Positions 17,608 to 27,357 of a DNA stretch of 64,000 nt are shown here, piece by piece. A model generated the notes under the pieces. It did not search any database and was not told the origin of the DNA. It saw only the letters and a list, made by a program, of their open reading frames with translations. Location: the NCBI RefSeq assembly GCF_015687155.1, contig NZ_JADPQF010000001.1:930001-994000 (forward strand), written 5' to 3'. Made by a program: the position numbers and the translations under genes. Position 1 is the first letter of the stretch. Each line of letters begins with the position of its first letter. The stretch comes from Aliikangiella sp. G2MR2-5 (GTDB lineage: Bacteria > Pseudomonadota > Gammaproteobacteria > Enterobacterales > Kangiellaceae).

Positions 17608-19758
17608 TTAGAACTTCCCGTAGTAACCTTCTTTTAACGCATCGAACAAGTTCGCAGCGGTGTGAATCTCACCGTCATACTCAACTTCTTCATTTCCTTT
17701 AAGCTCAACCTGAGTACCATCTTCCAAAGTGAACTGATAAGTGGTGTTTTCCAAGTCTTGCTCTTTAACCAGAACGCCCTGGAATACTTCAGGATTAAAA
17801 CGGAAAGTAGTACAACCTTTAAGGCCTTCTTTATAAGCGTAAAGATAGATATCTTTAAACTCATCGTAAGGGAATTCAGTCGGAACATTCGCCGTTTTTG
17901 ATATGGACGAGTCGATCCACTTTTGCGCTGCGGCCTGAATATCAACATGTTGTGTCGGAGTAATGTTATCCGAAGTAATAAAGTAATCCGGAAGTTTCTC
18001 CTCTGCATTGTCTGAGTAAGGCATCGCTTTAGGATTAACTAATGCACGGTAAGCCAGTAACTCGTAAGAGAATACATCAACTTTCTCTTTGGATTTTTTG
18101 CCTTCACGAATTACATTACGAGAGTAATGGTGTGCAAAGCTCGGCTCAATTCCATTACTGGCATTATTGGCCAACGAGAGTGAAATCGTTCCTGTTGGAG
18201 CAATGGAGGAATGGTGAGTAAAACGCGCACCGATTTCTGCTAGCTCTTTTACTAGCTCAGGCTCAACTTCAGCAATATTTTGCATATAGCGACTATATCT
18301 GGCATGAAGGACCTTACCTTTAACTTTGTCACCAACTTTAAATCCGTCTTTTTTCATCTCTGGACGTTTGTAAAGCATAGCTCCGGTTACTTCAAACTCT
18401 TTTTCCATTATTGGTGCCGGACCTTTTTCTTTAGCCAGCTCTAAACCTGCTCGCCAGCCTTCAACTGCAAGCTCTCGAGTAACCTGGTCGGTAAAGTCTA
18501 TGGACTCTGCAGAACCATACTTTTTACGTAACATGGTTAAGGTTGAGCCTAACCCAAGATAGCCCATGCCGTGACGACGTTTGTTATGAATGGCATCTCT
18601 TTGACCGATTAATGGAAGACCATTGATTTCCACCACATTGTCCAGCATACGAGTGAAAATATTGACTACCTTGCGGAATTTTTTCCAGTCAAACTCTGCT
18701 TTTTCAGTAAATGGGTTCTTAACAAAACGAGTCAGGTTGATTGAACCTAACAGGCAAGATCCATAAGCAGGAAGAGGTTGCTCACCACAAGGATTAGTTG
18801 CTCTAATATTTTCACAGAACCAGTTATTGTTTTTGTCGTTAACCTGATCAATTAAAATAAAACCAGGCTCAGCAAAGTCATAAGTAGAAGACATGATCAA
18901 ATTCCACAGGTTCTTTGCTTTAATAGTTTTGTGAATCTTACAGGCTACCAAACCATGTTCATTGGTGATGTAGTCTTCAGTTGTCGGCCACTCGCGCCAA
19001 ACGATCTTACTGCTGTCAGCAATATCGATATTGTCCAGTTCAATTTCCTTCTGTGAAACAGGGAAGATTAAATTCCAGTCAGCATCATTGATTACAGCCT
19101 GCATAAATTCGTCTGTGATTAACAAAGATAAGTTGAATTGACGAAGGCGTCCATCTTCTCTTTTGGCTTTGATAAATTCCATAACATCCGGGTGGCTAAC
19201 GTCAAAAGTTGCCATCTGTGCACCACGACGACCGCCAGCGGAAGATACGGTAAAACACATCTTGTCGTAAATATCCATGAAAGACAAAGGACCAGAAGTG
19301 TAGGCACCGGCGCCAGACACATAGGCGTCTTTTGGTCGTAAAGTTGAGAACTCATAGCCAATACCACAGCCTGCTTTTAAAGTTAGGCCTGCTTCATGAA
19401 CTTTACTCAGAATGTCGTCCATTGAGTCTAATATGGTTCCTGAAACGGTACAGTTGATTGTAGAAGTGGCTGGTTTGTGTGCCAGGGCACCAGCGTTTGA
19501 CATAATTCGACCTGCTGGAATAGCACCATGGCGAAGCGCCCAAACAAAGTCTTTATAGACGGTTTCTTTCTTATCTTTATTTTCAACATCGGCCAGCGCA
19601 CGAGCAACTCGCTCATACGTGTCATCAATAGTTTTATCGACAGGTTGGCCTTCTTTTGTTTTTAGTTGGTATTTAGTTTGCCAGATGTCGACGGAAGTAT
19701 CTTGAAAGTCTATTTGAAAATTTTCGGTGGTTTGAGCTTTTTTCAAAGAAGCGGTCAT
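17608..19758 (-). CDS. nrdJa: NrdJa: adenosylcobalamin-dependent ribonucleotide reductase, catalytic part
   Basis: About 716 residues. Start at 19758 (MTASLKK) because GAGG lies six bases before this ATG; the longer frame opens with a TTG. It turns ribonucleotides into deoxyribonucleotides using B12 radical chemistry, with no oxygen need. Class II marks: IPAGRIMSNAGA, NCTVSGT with the first redox Cys, AGCGIGYEFS, the catalytic NPCGEQPLPAYGSCLLGSINL (Asn-x-Cys-x-Glu) and the phosphate loop APTGTISL. There is no ATP-cone at the N-terminus. The protein ends without a TSCPD tail, which is carried by NrdJb. Two NrdR-like boxes overlap the promoter; I saw no cobalamin riboswitch. Confidence 0.93.
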   Translation of the reverse strand: MTASLKKAQTTENFQIDFQDTSVDIWQTKYQLKTKEGQPVDKTIDDTYERVARALADVENKDKKETVYKDFVWALRHGAIPAGRIMSNAGALAHKPATSTINCTVSGTILDSMDDILSKVHEAGLTLKAGCGIGYEFSTLRPKDAYVSGAGAYTSGPLSFMDIYDKMCFTVSSAGGRRGAQMATFDVSHPDVMEFIKAKREDGRLRQFNLSLLITDEFMQAVINDADWNLIFPVSQKEIELDNIDIADSSKIVWREWPTTEDYITNEHGLVACKIHKTIKAKNLWNLIMSSTYDFAEPGFILIDQVNDKNNNWFCENIRATNPCGEQPLPAYGSCLLGSINLTRFVKNPFTEKAEFDWKKFRKVVNIFTRMLDNVVEINGLPLIGQRDAIHNKRRHGMGYLGLGSTLTMLRKKYGSAESIDFTDQVTRELAVEGWRAGLELAKEKGPAPIMEKEFEVTGAMLYKRPEMKKDGFKVGDKVKGKVLHARYSRYMQNIAEVEPELVKELAEIGARFTHHSSIAPTGTISLSLANNASNGIEPSFAHHYSRNVIREGKKSKEKVDVFSYELLAYRALVNPKAMPYSDNAEEKLPDYFITSDNITPTQHVDIQAAAQKWIDSSISKTANVPTEFPYDEFKDIYLYAYKEGLKGCTTFRFNPEVFQGVLVKEQDLENTTYQFTLEDGTQVELKGNEEVEYDGEIHTAANLFDALKEGYYGKF

Positions 19759-19958
19759 GGAGTCCCTCAATCCTTCGTTATTATTTGGTTGCTGCTTAAA
19801 TAAAACGTTATTCAACTCGATTGTTGTTCATCAAATCTCCGTTTGGGAGTCGATGAATGTGAATAACTTCTGTAAAACTCTTGTATAACTTGTGTCTAAC
19901 AGGGGTGAAAACTGTTAGTTGAATGTGCATAACGAGAAACACCTTGAAAATCAAAGAA

Positions 19959-19974
19959 TTACTATATCTGGTGT
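19959..19974 (-). promoter_or_regulatory. NrdR-box-like site, promoter-distal copy
   Basis: TTACTATATCTGGTGT against the NrdR consensus ACACWATATATWGTGT matches at about 12 of 16 positions. It lies 33 bases from the second box, near three helical turns, the usual spacing of paired NrdR boxes. Confidence 0.65.
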
Positions 19975-19991
19975 CATATCTCGTATATGCG

Positions 19992-20007
19992 ACACAATAT
20001 ATAGGTG
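19992..20007 (-). promoter_or_regulatory. NrdR-box-like site overlapping the -10
   Basis: ACACAATATATAGGTG fits the NrdR consensus at nearly all positions. It covers the predicted -10 of nrdJa, so a bound NrdR would block RNA polymerase. Confidence 0.75.
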
Positions 20008-20024
20008 CTTGACGCTAAAGTAAA
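19996..20024 (-). promoter_or_regulatory. Candidate nrdJ promoter
   Basis: On the minus strand TTTACT (20024-20019) and TATATT (20001-19996) are 17 bases apart, a good sigma-70 layout, about 240 bases before the nrdJa ATG. The -10 lies inside the NrdR-like box. Confidence 0.6.
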
Positions 20025-20073
20025 GCGCAAAATGTGAAAAAATCACACTCACAAATTGCGCCAATTAACGGTG

Positions 20074-21753
20074 TTATGAGGGGTAGAGGGGAGGAATGTC
20101 GCTGGAGCCCTTATTTCTTCGTTTGGAAGAAACCTGGCGAAAAATTTCGTCAATATCTCCATTGGTTAAACAATCATCAGGGCTATGTTGCTCAGCAGAA
20201 TAAAGCGCTGACTGAATTTTACTCAATTTTTCAGTTAGCGAAGAATCCTCAATCATTTGCATTAGCGCACCGAGAGATTTTACCTTGGTGTAACCGCAAC
20301 TGTAAGCCAGTCTTATTAACGCTGCTTCAAGCTGTTGTAGATCTTTTTGGCTGGCTGCAGATTTGCTTGCTTTGATCGCGTCTTTGCTACTTTCCGAGTA
20401 CTCGCTAGTATTGTGTCCTGAAACTGAGTGAGTATTGGGCTTTTTCCTTAGATAAGCGATCAAAGTTGAAAGCCAGGCTAAAAATAATACTCCGCACGCA
20501 ACTTGCCACGGTAATAAGTCTTCGCTAACGACCAAACTCTGATTCTGCTCATTTGATGTTTGCTTGGCCGGAGTGGTAACCAGCGTGTTGTTTGTCTGCG
20601 CACCTGGTAGTACCTTAAACTTTCTTGCAGGAATTGTTGTGGATTTCTCTGAGTCACTATTGATATCCCACCATTTAACGGTTACTTCCGGAATGGTGAT
20701 TTCTCCCTCAACCGAAGGGATAACTGCAAATTTTTCTGTTCTTTGGCCTACAATACCTTCGGGGGTTGTATCTCTTTCCTTACTCGGTGTATCTGGATAG
20801 AGCTGTATGCCCGGCATTTCCGGCAGTTTAATTTCCGGAAGTTGTGATTCGCTTAAACCATTAACAGTCAGCTTTAAAGTCCAGGTGACAGGCTCACCAA
20901 CTTTTAGTTCGCCTGTATTTGGCGTCCAGTTTTGAGTAAATGACACCATCTGCGCTGGCATCCATGGGGTAGATGCCTGTGCAGGAATTCCTTTCACGTC
21001 TAGCTCAATAGCTTCACTTGTAATACTAACTGGACGGGTTGAGTTAAGGAAAACGCTACGACGATTACGGGTATCGGCAACATCAGCCGTGAAGTTAACC
21101 GGGTTGATTTTAATCTTTCCACTTTTTTGCGGGAATATCGCAAACTTTCTTTGATAAACAAAGTAGCGTTTGCCACCGATATCTTTTTCATATTGAACAT
21201 CTTCACCGAGCTTTTCGACGACTGTATCTGCCGCGACAGGGTCAGTCAGATTGGCATAATGGGTATTAACCGCTCGATAGAGTTTTATCGTGTAGATCAC
21301 CTGTTGTTGAACGTAAGGAGATTCAACATCAACTGATGTCTCCAGGAAGATGGCTTTCGCCTGACCATCCAGATCTACCTGATTGGACGCGTCTTTGATG
21401 AAGAGTTTAACTGGCTGGGTAGATTCACTTCCGACATCGATCGAAGGGATGGTAATTTCTCCCTGTTTCATAGTTTTCAGCTTTATCTTCCAGCCTTTTA
21501 TCCCGGAAGTTTCACCATTAATAATCTGGGTGTGTTGATATTGACTTGTAGAAACAATTGTAAAGTCACCAGGTATTTGAGATAAGTCGGGTTGACTGTC
21601 CAGCTCTCCGTCAGTGCGTATATCCAGGACGAAAGTTTCACCGACCGATATTTCCTGGCGATCAATTGTTCTCGTAACTTTTGCAGACAAGGTGCCTGTA
21701 AACACTAAAGCGAAGCAAAAGCATAAAATTTGTTTAAAGTATTTTAATCGCAT
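20074..21753 (-). CDS. batD: BatD-like membrane protein
   Basis: About 559 residues from the ATG that overlaps the TAA of the upstream gene (TAATG); a GTG six bases earlier is less likely. Signal peptide (ends LSA), then repeated beta-sandwich domains typical of BatD (VGETFVLDIRTDG, GWKIKLKTMKQGEITIPSI, and a later copy VGEPVTWTLKLTVNG...PEITVKWW-like region), one membrane helix near residue 430 (LPWQVACGVLFLAWLSTLIAY), and a cytoplasmic tail with QLEAALIRLA. Works with BatA/BatB and MoxR in a poorly understood envelope complex (called oxygen tolerance in Bacteroides). Last gene of the operon. No strong terminator follows before the nrdJ promoter. Confidence 0.88.
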   Translation of the reverse strand: MRLKYFKQILCFCFALVFTGTLSAKVTRTIDRQEISVGETFVLDIRTDGELDSQPDLSQIPGDFTIVSTSQYQHTQIINGETSGIKGWKIKLKTMKQGEITIPSIDVGSESTQPVKLFIKDASNQVDLDGQAKAIFLETSVDVESPYVQQQVIYTIKLYRAVNTHYANLTDPVAADTVVEKLGEDVQYEKDIGGKRYFVYQRKFAIFPQKSGKIKINPVNFTADVADTRNRRSVFLNSTRPVSITSEAIELDVKGIPAQASTPWMPAQMVSFTQNWTPNTGELKVGEPVTWTLKLTVNGLSESQLPEIKLPEMPGIQLYPDTPSKERDTTPEGIVGQRTEKFAVIPSVEGEITIPEVTVKWWDINSDSEKSTTIPARKFKVLPGAQTNNTLVTTPAKQTSNEQNQSLVVSEDLLPWQVACGVLFLAWLSTLIAYLRKKPNTHSVSGHNTSEYSESSKDAIKASKSAASQKDLQQLEAALIRLAYSCGYTKVKSLGALMQMIEDSSLTEKLSKIQSALYSAEQHSPDDCLTNGDIDEIFRQVSSKRRNKGSSDIPPLYPS

Positions 21754-23606
21754 TACCACAGTTTCTCTTCTTTCTGTTTACGGCCACGACGTTGATATTC
21801 GCGATACATTTTTCTTCTTAGCAAACCGCCAGGATCATCCGGAATCTTTTGTAACCAGTGCTCAAGAGCTTGATCTTTTTCCGATTTTTCACGGTCATCT
21901 TCCTGCATCTCTGCTTGTTCTTTTTGCTCTTGTTTTTGCTGGTTTTGTTCTTGCTGCTGCTGATTTTGTTGTTCCTTTTCCTGCTCGGATTCCTTTTCCT
22001 GCTGATTCTGTTTATCTTGTTCACCTTGTTGTTCGGAGTCTTTTTGATCTTTTTCCTGCTGTTCCTTGTCTTGCTGTTGCTCTTTATTTTCCTGCTGCTG
22101 CTTTAGTAGGTCTTCGACAATTTTTTTATTATATAAACCATCTTCATGTTCTGGATTGTTCTTAAGCAGCTCTTCGTAAGTCTTTAGAGATTCTTCCAGC
22201 TTATTGGCTTTGGCAAGTGCAGTAGCCTGGTTGTAAAGCGCTTTATCTGATTTTCCCGAAGAAAACTGTTGCGCAGCACTTTCAAACCGGCCTTGTCTAA
22301 ACTCGGACGTTGCTCGCCATTGTTCATTTTCAAATTTTTGGGCGGCAGTTGAATAGTCGCCTTCACGAAAAGCTGATACGGCCTGTTGGTTATCGGTATA
22401 CCAGAAGTCTTTCCAGCCTTGGCTCAACTGTTCAGTCAGTGAAGGTGAGGCCGGTGGTTCTGATTGGTTTTCTGATGTTGTTTCAACACCTGTCGCATCA
22501 CTATTAGAACTTCCAGGGGGACTTTCTGCTGCGTACGAGTTAGAAGAAGGTAATAAGCCGCTGGTCAGCAAAACTAAACAAATTCCGAGCATTGCCTGGC
22601 CAGAGTTTCTTAATAGTTTGAAGGTGAATAATAATAGGACAGCCCAGATAAGCCAGTAGCCATCATCAATCCATTTGCTAATTTTTTGTTCTTGCTCATC
22701 TGCTGGGTTGTCTTTTTCTGCCTGCCAGTCAATTTGTGATTCAAGGTAGTCAATATCACTTTGATCGGCTGTCATTTTTACAAAACTAGCATCAAGAGGC
22801 TCGACAATATCAAGAAGATATTCTACTTCCAGTTTAGGTACAACTATTCCACCTGAACCATCTTTGAGGAATCCATTTTTATTAGGGAGAGGAATAGGAG
22901 CTCCTTGCTCGGTGCCAATTGCCAAAATGGAAAGTTGATATCCACTTTGTTCAACCGAATCTACAATGGGATCAACATATTCTTCATCCACGCCGTCAGT
23001 AAGCCAGATAATCTGTCCGTTAGAATGTCGTCCGTTTTTAAGAAGGTCTATGGCTTTTTCAATACCTTTGTCTGGTCGACTGCCGAGAACGGGCATAATG
23101 GCGGTCGATAAAGTCGGTACCATGTTGGCAATCGTATTTGCATCAGAAGTCAAAGGACTTATAACAAAACCGTCTCCTGCGTAAATTACTAATCCTATAG
23201 ACCCTTCGTCAGTGCGTTTAAGTAGATCAATTAGTTTAAACTTTGCTCTTTCCAGACGCGAAGGTTTAATGTCGGTCGCATCCATTGACAGTGAAAGGTC
23301 CAGAAGAACAACCTGTGCATTCTCTGAGTTGAATACGGGAACTGGCTTTTGTCTGAAAGAAGGACCGCTGACAGCAATGACAAGTATCGTTATTAAGGTC
23401 AGTAATAGACCAGAGTTAAGTTTTTGTGCATGACCATTCTGCGCACTGACAGTCAGAAATTTTAATAAATGTGGCGAAATAACACTTTTCCATGCCGACT
23501 GTGCTGAAGCTTTTTGTTTAAGAAAATAAACAATTAAAAACACTGCCGGGATCAACAATAGCAGTAGTGGGCGAATAAAGTGAAAATGTTCTAAGTTAAC
23601 TGACAT
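21753..23606 (-). CDS. Fused BatB (VWA) and BatC (TPR) protein
   Basis: About 617 residues from the ATG at 23606, which has AGGAGG eight bases upstream; the longer frame starts with GTG. Two N-terminal helices precede a von Willebrand A domain with an intact MIDAS (DLSLSMDATD, later DGVDEE). A membrane helix near residue 315 is followed by a periplasmic or cytoplasmic TPR part (DYSTAAQKF, KALYNQATALAKANK, EESLKTYEELLKNNPEHEDG) and then about 90 residues almost wholly of Gln, Glu and Lys, a likely coiled coil. In Bacteroides BatB and BatC are separate; the fusion is common in gammaproteobacteria. Overlaps the end of batA by 11 bases. Confidence 0.88.
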   Translation of the reverse strand: MSVNLEHFHFIRPLLLLLIPAVFLIVYFLKQKASAQSAWKSVISPHLLKFLTVSAQNGHAQKLNSGLLLTLITILVIAVSGPSFRQKPVPVFNSENAQVVLLDLSLSMDATDIKPSRLERAKFKLIDLLKRTDEGSIGLVIYAGDGFVISPLTSDANTIANMVPTLSTAIMPVLGSRPDKGIEKAIDLLKNGRHSNGQIIWLTDGVDEEYVDPIVDSVEQSGYQLSILAIGTEQGAPIPLPNKNGFLKDGSGGIVVPKLEVEYLLDIVEPLDASFVKMTADQSDIDYLESQIDWQAEKDNPADEQEQKISKWIDDGYWLIWAVLLLFTFKLLRNSGQAMLGICLVLLTSGLLPSSNSYAAESPPGSSNSDATGVETTSENQSEPPASPSLTEQLSQGWKDFWYTDNQQAVSAFREGDYSTAAQKFENEQWRATSEFRQGRFESAAQQFSSGKSDKALYNQATALAKANKLEESLKTYEELLKNNPEHEDGLYNKKIVEDLLKQQQENKEQQQDKEQQEKDQKDSEQQGEQDKQNQQEKESEQEKEQQNQQQQEQNQQKQEQKEQAEMQEDDREKSEKDQALEHWLQKIPDDPGGLLRRKMYREYQRRGRKQKEEKLW

Positions 23607-24765
23607 GTCCACTTCCTCCTGATTTCATTTCCTGGCTATCTAAACTATTTTGGCTAGCTGATACAACTCTATTGCCTGAGTCAGCTTGTACACCAGAAAA
23701 ATCTTTTTGCTTAGCACTTTGAATAAGAGTGAGCGGTGAACCATAGTTTGAAGAATCAGAGTAATTTTTCCTGGCTGATATAACTGTCAAAGCTCGGAAC
23801 AGCATTGGAAGAACAAAAATTATTAAAGCTAATAGAGCTGGATAATAATAGAGCTCCTGGACAGGGCGATAGGTTTCAGGCTCGTCTTCGACAGGCTCTA
23901 GCTCGTCTAAAATATTATAGATTTGTGCAAGCTCCTGAGTACTTCTTGCGCGAAAATACTTACCACCAGTATAGTTAGCGACCTGTGTTAATGTTTGCTC
24001 ATCCAGCTCGGCTGAAGGGTTAAATCGAGTTGTTCCGAACAAGAGTGACTGGCGGAAAGCTTCATCAGCCCCGACACCGATAGTATATATTTTTACGCCG
24101 GCGTGCTTGGCGAGTTTTGCAGCTTCAATAGGGTCCAGCTCACCCGAGTTATTTCTTCCATCTGTGAGCAAAATTAATACCCGGCTTTGTTCGGGTCTTT
24201 CTCTTAGTCTTTTAACTGCAAGACCTATGCCGTCACCAATTGCCGTGCGCGAGGCTCCTGCCAGGCCTATTTCAGTTTCATTAAGCATGTGCGTCACTGT
24301 CTTTAAATCAAAAGTCAGTGGCGTTTGCAGGTATGCATTTTCACCGAATAAAACCAGACCAACACGATCTCCTTCACGTTTTTTAAGAAATTCGTTGATA
24401 ACCGACTTAACAACAACCAGTCGATTAACTGGTTGACCACCGAGTTTAAGGTCTTCTTCTTCCATGCTCCCTGAAACATCAATGCTGAGTAATAAATCTC
24501 TTCCACTGATCGGTAGTTTAATGGGTTCATCGATCCATTGCGGTCTGGCTGCCGCTAATACAAGTAATGACCAGGTTAAAAATAACAAAATCTTTGTCAG
24601 TAACGCTTTGCCGCTAGCGTGATGGCTAGTTTGAATGGCCTGCCAACTGGCAAAAAGAGGCGTTCTGATTCGAGATACCTGCTGCGGCTGTTTCTTTTGA
24701 AGCAGCCAGATTACTAAAGGTATAACAGTCAAGGCTAAGGCGAGTGGATATTTAAGTTCCAGCAT
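23596..24765 (-). CDS. batA: BatA: VWA-domain membrane protein
   Basis: A 389-residue inner-membrane protein with two N-terminal helices (about 5-20 and 55-72), a VWA domain with intact MIDAS (DVSGSMEEEDL; TDGRNNSG near residue 200) and a C-terminal helix near 310-328. The family binds metal through MIDAS and probably protein partners. The C-terminal 50 residues are polar and differ from most relatives. AGGAG lies six bases before the ATG. It sits between the DUF4381 gene and batB/C, the classic order. Confidence 0.9.
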   Translation of the reverse strand: MLELKYPLALALTVIPLVIWLLQKKQPQQVSRIRTPLFASWQAIQTSHHASGKALLTKILLFLTWSLLVLAAARPQWIDEPIKLPISGRDLLLSIDVSGSMEEEDLKLGGQPVNRLVVVKSVINEFLKKREGDRVGLVLFGENAYLQTPLTFDLKTVTHMLNETEIGLAGASRTAIGDGIGLAVKRLRERPEQSRVLILLTDGRNNSGELDPIEAAKLAKHAGVKIYTIGVGADEAFRQSLLFGTTRFNPSAELDEQTLTQVANYTGGKYFRARSTQELAQIYNILDELEPVEDEPETYRPVQELYYYPALLALIIFVLPMLFRALTVISARKNYSDSSNYGSPLTLIQSAKQKDFSGVQADSGNRVVSASQNSLDSQEMKSGGSGHVS

Positions 24766-24767
24766 AA

Positions 24768-25307
24768 CTAGCTCCTGACTCCATCCGGCGCATTATTCAC
24801 AACATCCGACTGAGAAGTCCTTGATGCTCCATTTAGAATAATACTTTCTATTATTCCATCCGCTATCTCAAGCATTGAATGCCATTCGTCGATAGCAATT
24901 GAATTGTTCGGGCGGTAGTTTGAATCTGTCAGGTGCTCAATTTGTCTTTCACTAAATTGATAATCTGGAGTAATACCGTTTAAGAACTCACCCCATTTTT
25001 TGCCAGAAAGAGAGGCGACCGCTTTTCGCTCAAAATGGAGTAACGAGACTCTTTTTAACAAGGCGGAAAGCAGGTTGACGCTTTGATAGTCTGCAGGTGA
25101 TTTTGTTAAGTTCTCAATTTCTTTCCTGGCTGGCGCCAGCTTAGCTTTAATCTTGTTCTTCTCGAGTTGACGGTATACCAGATATCCTAAGAAGCAAAAC
25201 AGAAGAAAAATTATTAACCACCAACCCGGGGCAAGTTCAAACTGATTTATTTGTTCCGGGAGATGAATGTCTCTTAACTGATTTAGAGGATTTTCAGCCT
25301 GATTCAT
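24768..25307 (-). CDS. DUF4381 single-pass membrane protein
   Basis: A 179-residue protein typical of Bat operons. It starts with LRDIHLPEQINQFELAPGWW, the hallmark of DUF4381, then one membrane helix (about residues 29-45) and a helical cytoplasmic domain. The start overlaps the stop of the DUF58 gene by four bases (ATGA), suggesting coupling. Function is not established. Confidence 0.85.
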   Translation of the reverse strand: MNQAENPLNQLRDIHLPEQINQFELAPGWWLIIFLLFCFLGYLVYRQLEKNKIKAKLAPARKEIENLTKSPADYQSVNLLSALLKRVSLLHFERKAVASLSGKKWGEFLNGITPDYQFSERQIEHLTDSNYRPNNSIAIDEWHSMLEIADGIIESIILNGASRTSQSDVVNNAPDGVRS

Positions 25308-26359
25308 TGCTGTCCTCCTGTTGAGCTGTTGATACCTCCTGAAGCCGAGTGATGACCAATAGAATATTGTTTAAAATCGGTATCGATCAAAGTGAATACA
25401 CCCTTGTGGCTCAAGGAGAAATCTTTAATTTGTTCAACTTTTTGTATAAAGTTTTGCTGATACTCTTTTTGCAACTGGCCGTTGCTGGTGTCCAGAAGTC
25501 CGTCACTAACTCCGTCAGTTATTCCATAAAGTCCAGCCGGAGGGAGAGCCTGTTCAATCGGGTCGTGAATCAAAATACAGTGAACATCAGCATGTTGCGA
25601 AAGTTTGCTCAGGTGTCTCTGACACTTTTCATCAAACAGATAAAAGTCACTTACCAGGTGAATCAGGGTTCCCGGTTTGGCGAGAAATTGTAGTCGTTTC
25701 AATGTATCCGCAAATGGATTACCCGAATCTGCGTCATTTTCAGTGGTTTTATCTGGAGTAGACTCAATTCTGGTATCGTCTGCAAATGTTCTGCTGAGTG
25801 TCTGTTGATGACTTTCCACAACACGATTAAGTAATCGCATACAGTTTCTGCGATTGCTCGAAGGTTTCATTTCAACATGATGGTCATTTGAAAAAATTAA
25901 AGTGCCGAACCGGTCACCATTGGTTAGGGTATTCCACATTAACTGAGCTGCTATTTTACTGGCTAGTATCGATTTGAAGACTGATCGAGTTCCAAAGAAC
26001 ATGCTAGGCATATGGTCCAACACAACGAATACAGGCCTTTCTCTTTCCTCTTTAAATAGTTTGGTGTGAGCATCACCAGTTCTGGCGGTCACTTTCCAGT
26101 CGATATTTCGAATATCATCTCCTATCTGGTAGAGGCGAACTTCATCAAAATCCATTCCACGCCCCTTAAAGCGAGAACGAAACCCGCCTACACGGTTGGT
26201 TTTTACTCTCGACTCAGGCGCTAACCACTGAATAATAGGTTGTGTTTTGGTTTCTATTAGCTGACCAAGGGTCAGATCAATTCCAAACTTAAAGTCGCCT
26301 GGAAGATCTTCATGGCTACTTTGAGCAAACTGATGAGCAGGTTTGGACCAGACAGTCAT
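25304..26359 (-). CDS. DUF58 domain protein
   Basis: A 351-residue cytoplasmic protein. The DUF58 core is clear: GRGMDFDEVRLYQIGDDIRNIDWKVTAR split as GMDFDEVR and DDIRNIDWKVTARTG, then KLFKEERERPVFVVLD, a degenerate VWA-like fold. It pairs with MoxR ATPases and BatA/B in many bacteria. It lies 14 bases after moxR and overlaps the next gene. Confidence 0.9.
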   Translation of the reverse strand: MTVWSKPAHQFAQSSHEDLPGDFKFGIDLTLGQLIETKTQPIIQWLAPESRVKTNRVGGFRSRFKGRGMDFDEVRLYQIGDDIRNIDWKVTARTGDAHTKLFKEERERPVFVVLDHMPSMFFGTRSVFKSILASKIAAQLMWNTLTNGDRFGTLIFSNDHHVEMKPSSNRRNCMRLLNRVVESHQQTLSRTFADDTRIESTPDKTTENDADSGNPFADTLKRLQFLAKPGTLIHLVSDFYLFDEKCQRHLSKLSQHADVHCILIHDPIEQALPPAGLYGITDGVSDGLLDTSNGQLQKEYQQNFIQKVEQIKDFSLSHKGVFTLIDTDFKQYSIGHHSASGGINSSTGGQQ

Positions 26360-26373
26360 TCAGGCTATCTCAA

Positions 26374-27357
26374 TTAAGCTAATGGTGTTACTTGAATTAA
26401 TCTTTCGATCACATCATCACTTGTGATACCTTCTGCTTCTGCTTCATAGGTCAGAATCAGGCGATGACGGAAGATATCAAAAGCCATTTCCTGAATGTCC
26501 TCAGGTGTGACGTAATCTCTTTGATTTAGCCAGGCCCGCGCTCGTGCGCAACGATCCAGAGAGATAGTTGCTCGTGGACTTGCACCGTAATCCAGCCAAC
26601 GATTAAGATCTTTATCCACCTGGGCAGTATTCCGTGTATTGACTACCAACTGAATGACATATTCTTCCAGTTGCGGCGACATATGAATATCTAATACCTG
26701 ATCGCGAGCTGTAAAGAGATCCTCCTGCATCAGTTCACGATGTTTTGAATCCTCAAACGCCTTGTGTGCCTCTTTTCGTGTAAGTTTTAGAATCCTGGCT
26801 TCAGCTTCAGCACTAGGGTAGTCGACTTTGACGTGCATCAGAAATCGGTCGAGCTGAGCTTCAGGTAATGGATAGGTACCTTCCTGCTCAATCGGGTTTT
26901 GTGTGGCCATAACCAGGAAGAGGTCAGGTAGTGCATAGGTTTGACTGCCAACCGTGACCTGACGCTCCGCCATAGCTTCCAGAAGCGCTGACTGAACTTT
27001 GGCCGGTGCACGATTTATCTCATCAGCAAGTATCAAGTTGTGGAAGAGGGGACCTTTTTCAAAGCGGAAGGTGCCATCTTGTGGGCGGTAAATCTCAGTA
27101 CCCGTTAGATCCGCCGGTAAAAGGTCTGGGGTAAACTGAATACGGTGGAAGTTACCCTCCAGCCCCTTGGACAGTGCATTAATTGCTCGGGTTTTAGCGA
27201 GCCCCGGCGCTCCTTCTACGATTAAGTGGCCATCGGCAAGTAAAGCGATAATCAAGCGATCAACCAGCGCTTCCTGTCCAATGATCTGTTGGCAGAGATC
27301 ATCCTTCAAGACCGCAAATTTTTCATTGAGAGACAGATTGGTATCATTGTTCGACAT
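26374..27357 (-). CDS. moxR: MoxR-family AAA+ ATPase
   Basis: About 327 residues from ATG 27357, which is preceded by GAAAGG; the frame is open further upstream but that part has no family match. Walker A is GAPGLAKT and Walker B LILADEIN; also GTEIYRPQ, ATQNPIEQEGTYPLPEAQLDRF (the MoxR signature, here split as ATQNPIEQEG and LPEAQLDRF) and the lid GASPRATISL. These ATPases act as chaperone-like motors on VWA partners. First gene of the moxR-DUF58-DUF4381-batA-batB/C-batD operon. Confidence 0.92.
   Translation of the reverse strand: MSNNDTNLSLNEKFAVLKDDLCQQIIGQEALVDRLIIALLADGHLIVEGAPGLAKTRAINALSKGLEGNFHRIQFTPDLLPADLTGTEIYRPQDGTFRFEKGPLFHNLILADEINRAPAKVQSALLEAMAERQVTVGSQTYALPDLFLVMATQNPIEQEGTYPLPEAQLDRFLMHVKVDYPSAEAEARILKLTRKEAHKAFEDSKHRELMQEDLFTARDQVLDIHMSPQLEEYVIQLVVNTRNTAQVDKDLNRWLDYGASPRATISLDRCARARAWLNQRDYVTPEDIQEMAFDIFRHRLILTYEAEAEGITSDDVIERLIQVTPLA

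Noticed and set aside
19759-20030. Cobalamin riboswitch before nrdJ
   Set aside because: No B12-box-like sequence or suitable folded region could be found by eye.
21858-22106. Leu/Phe-rich 82-residue ORF opposite batB/C
   Set aside because: It is the mirror of the Gln/Glu/Lys-rich coding stretch of the fused Bat protein, not a gene.
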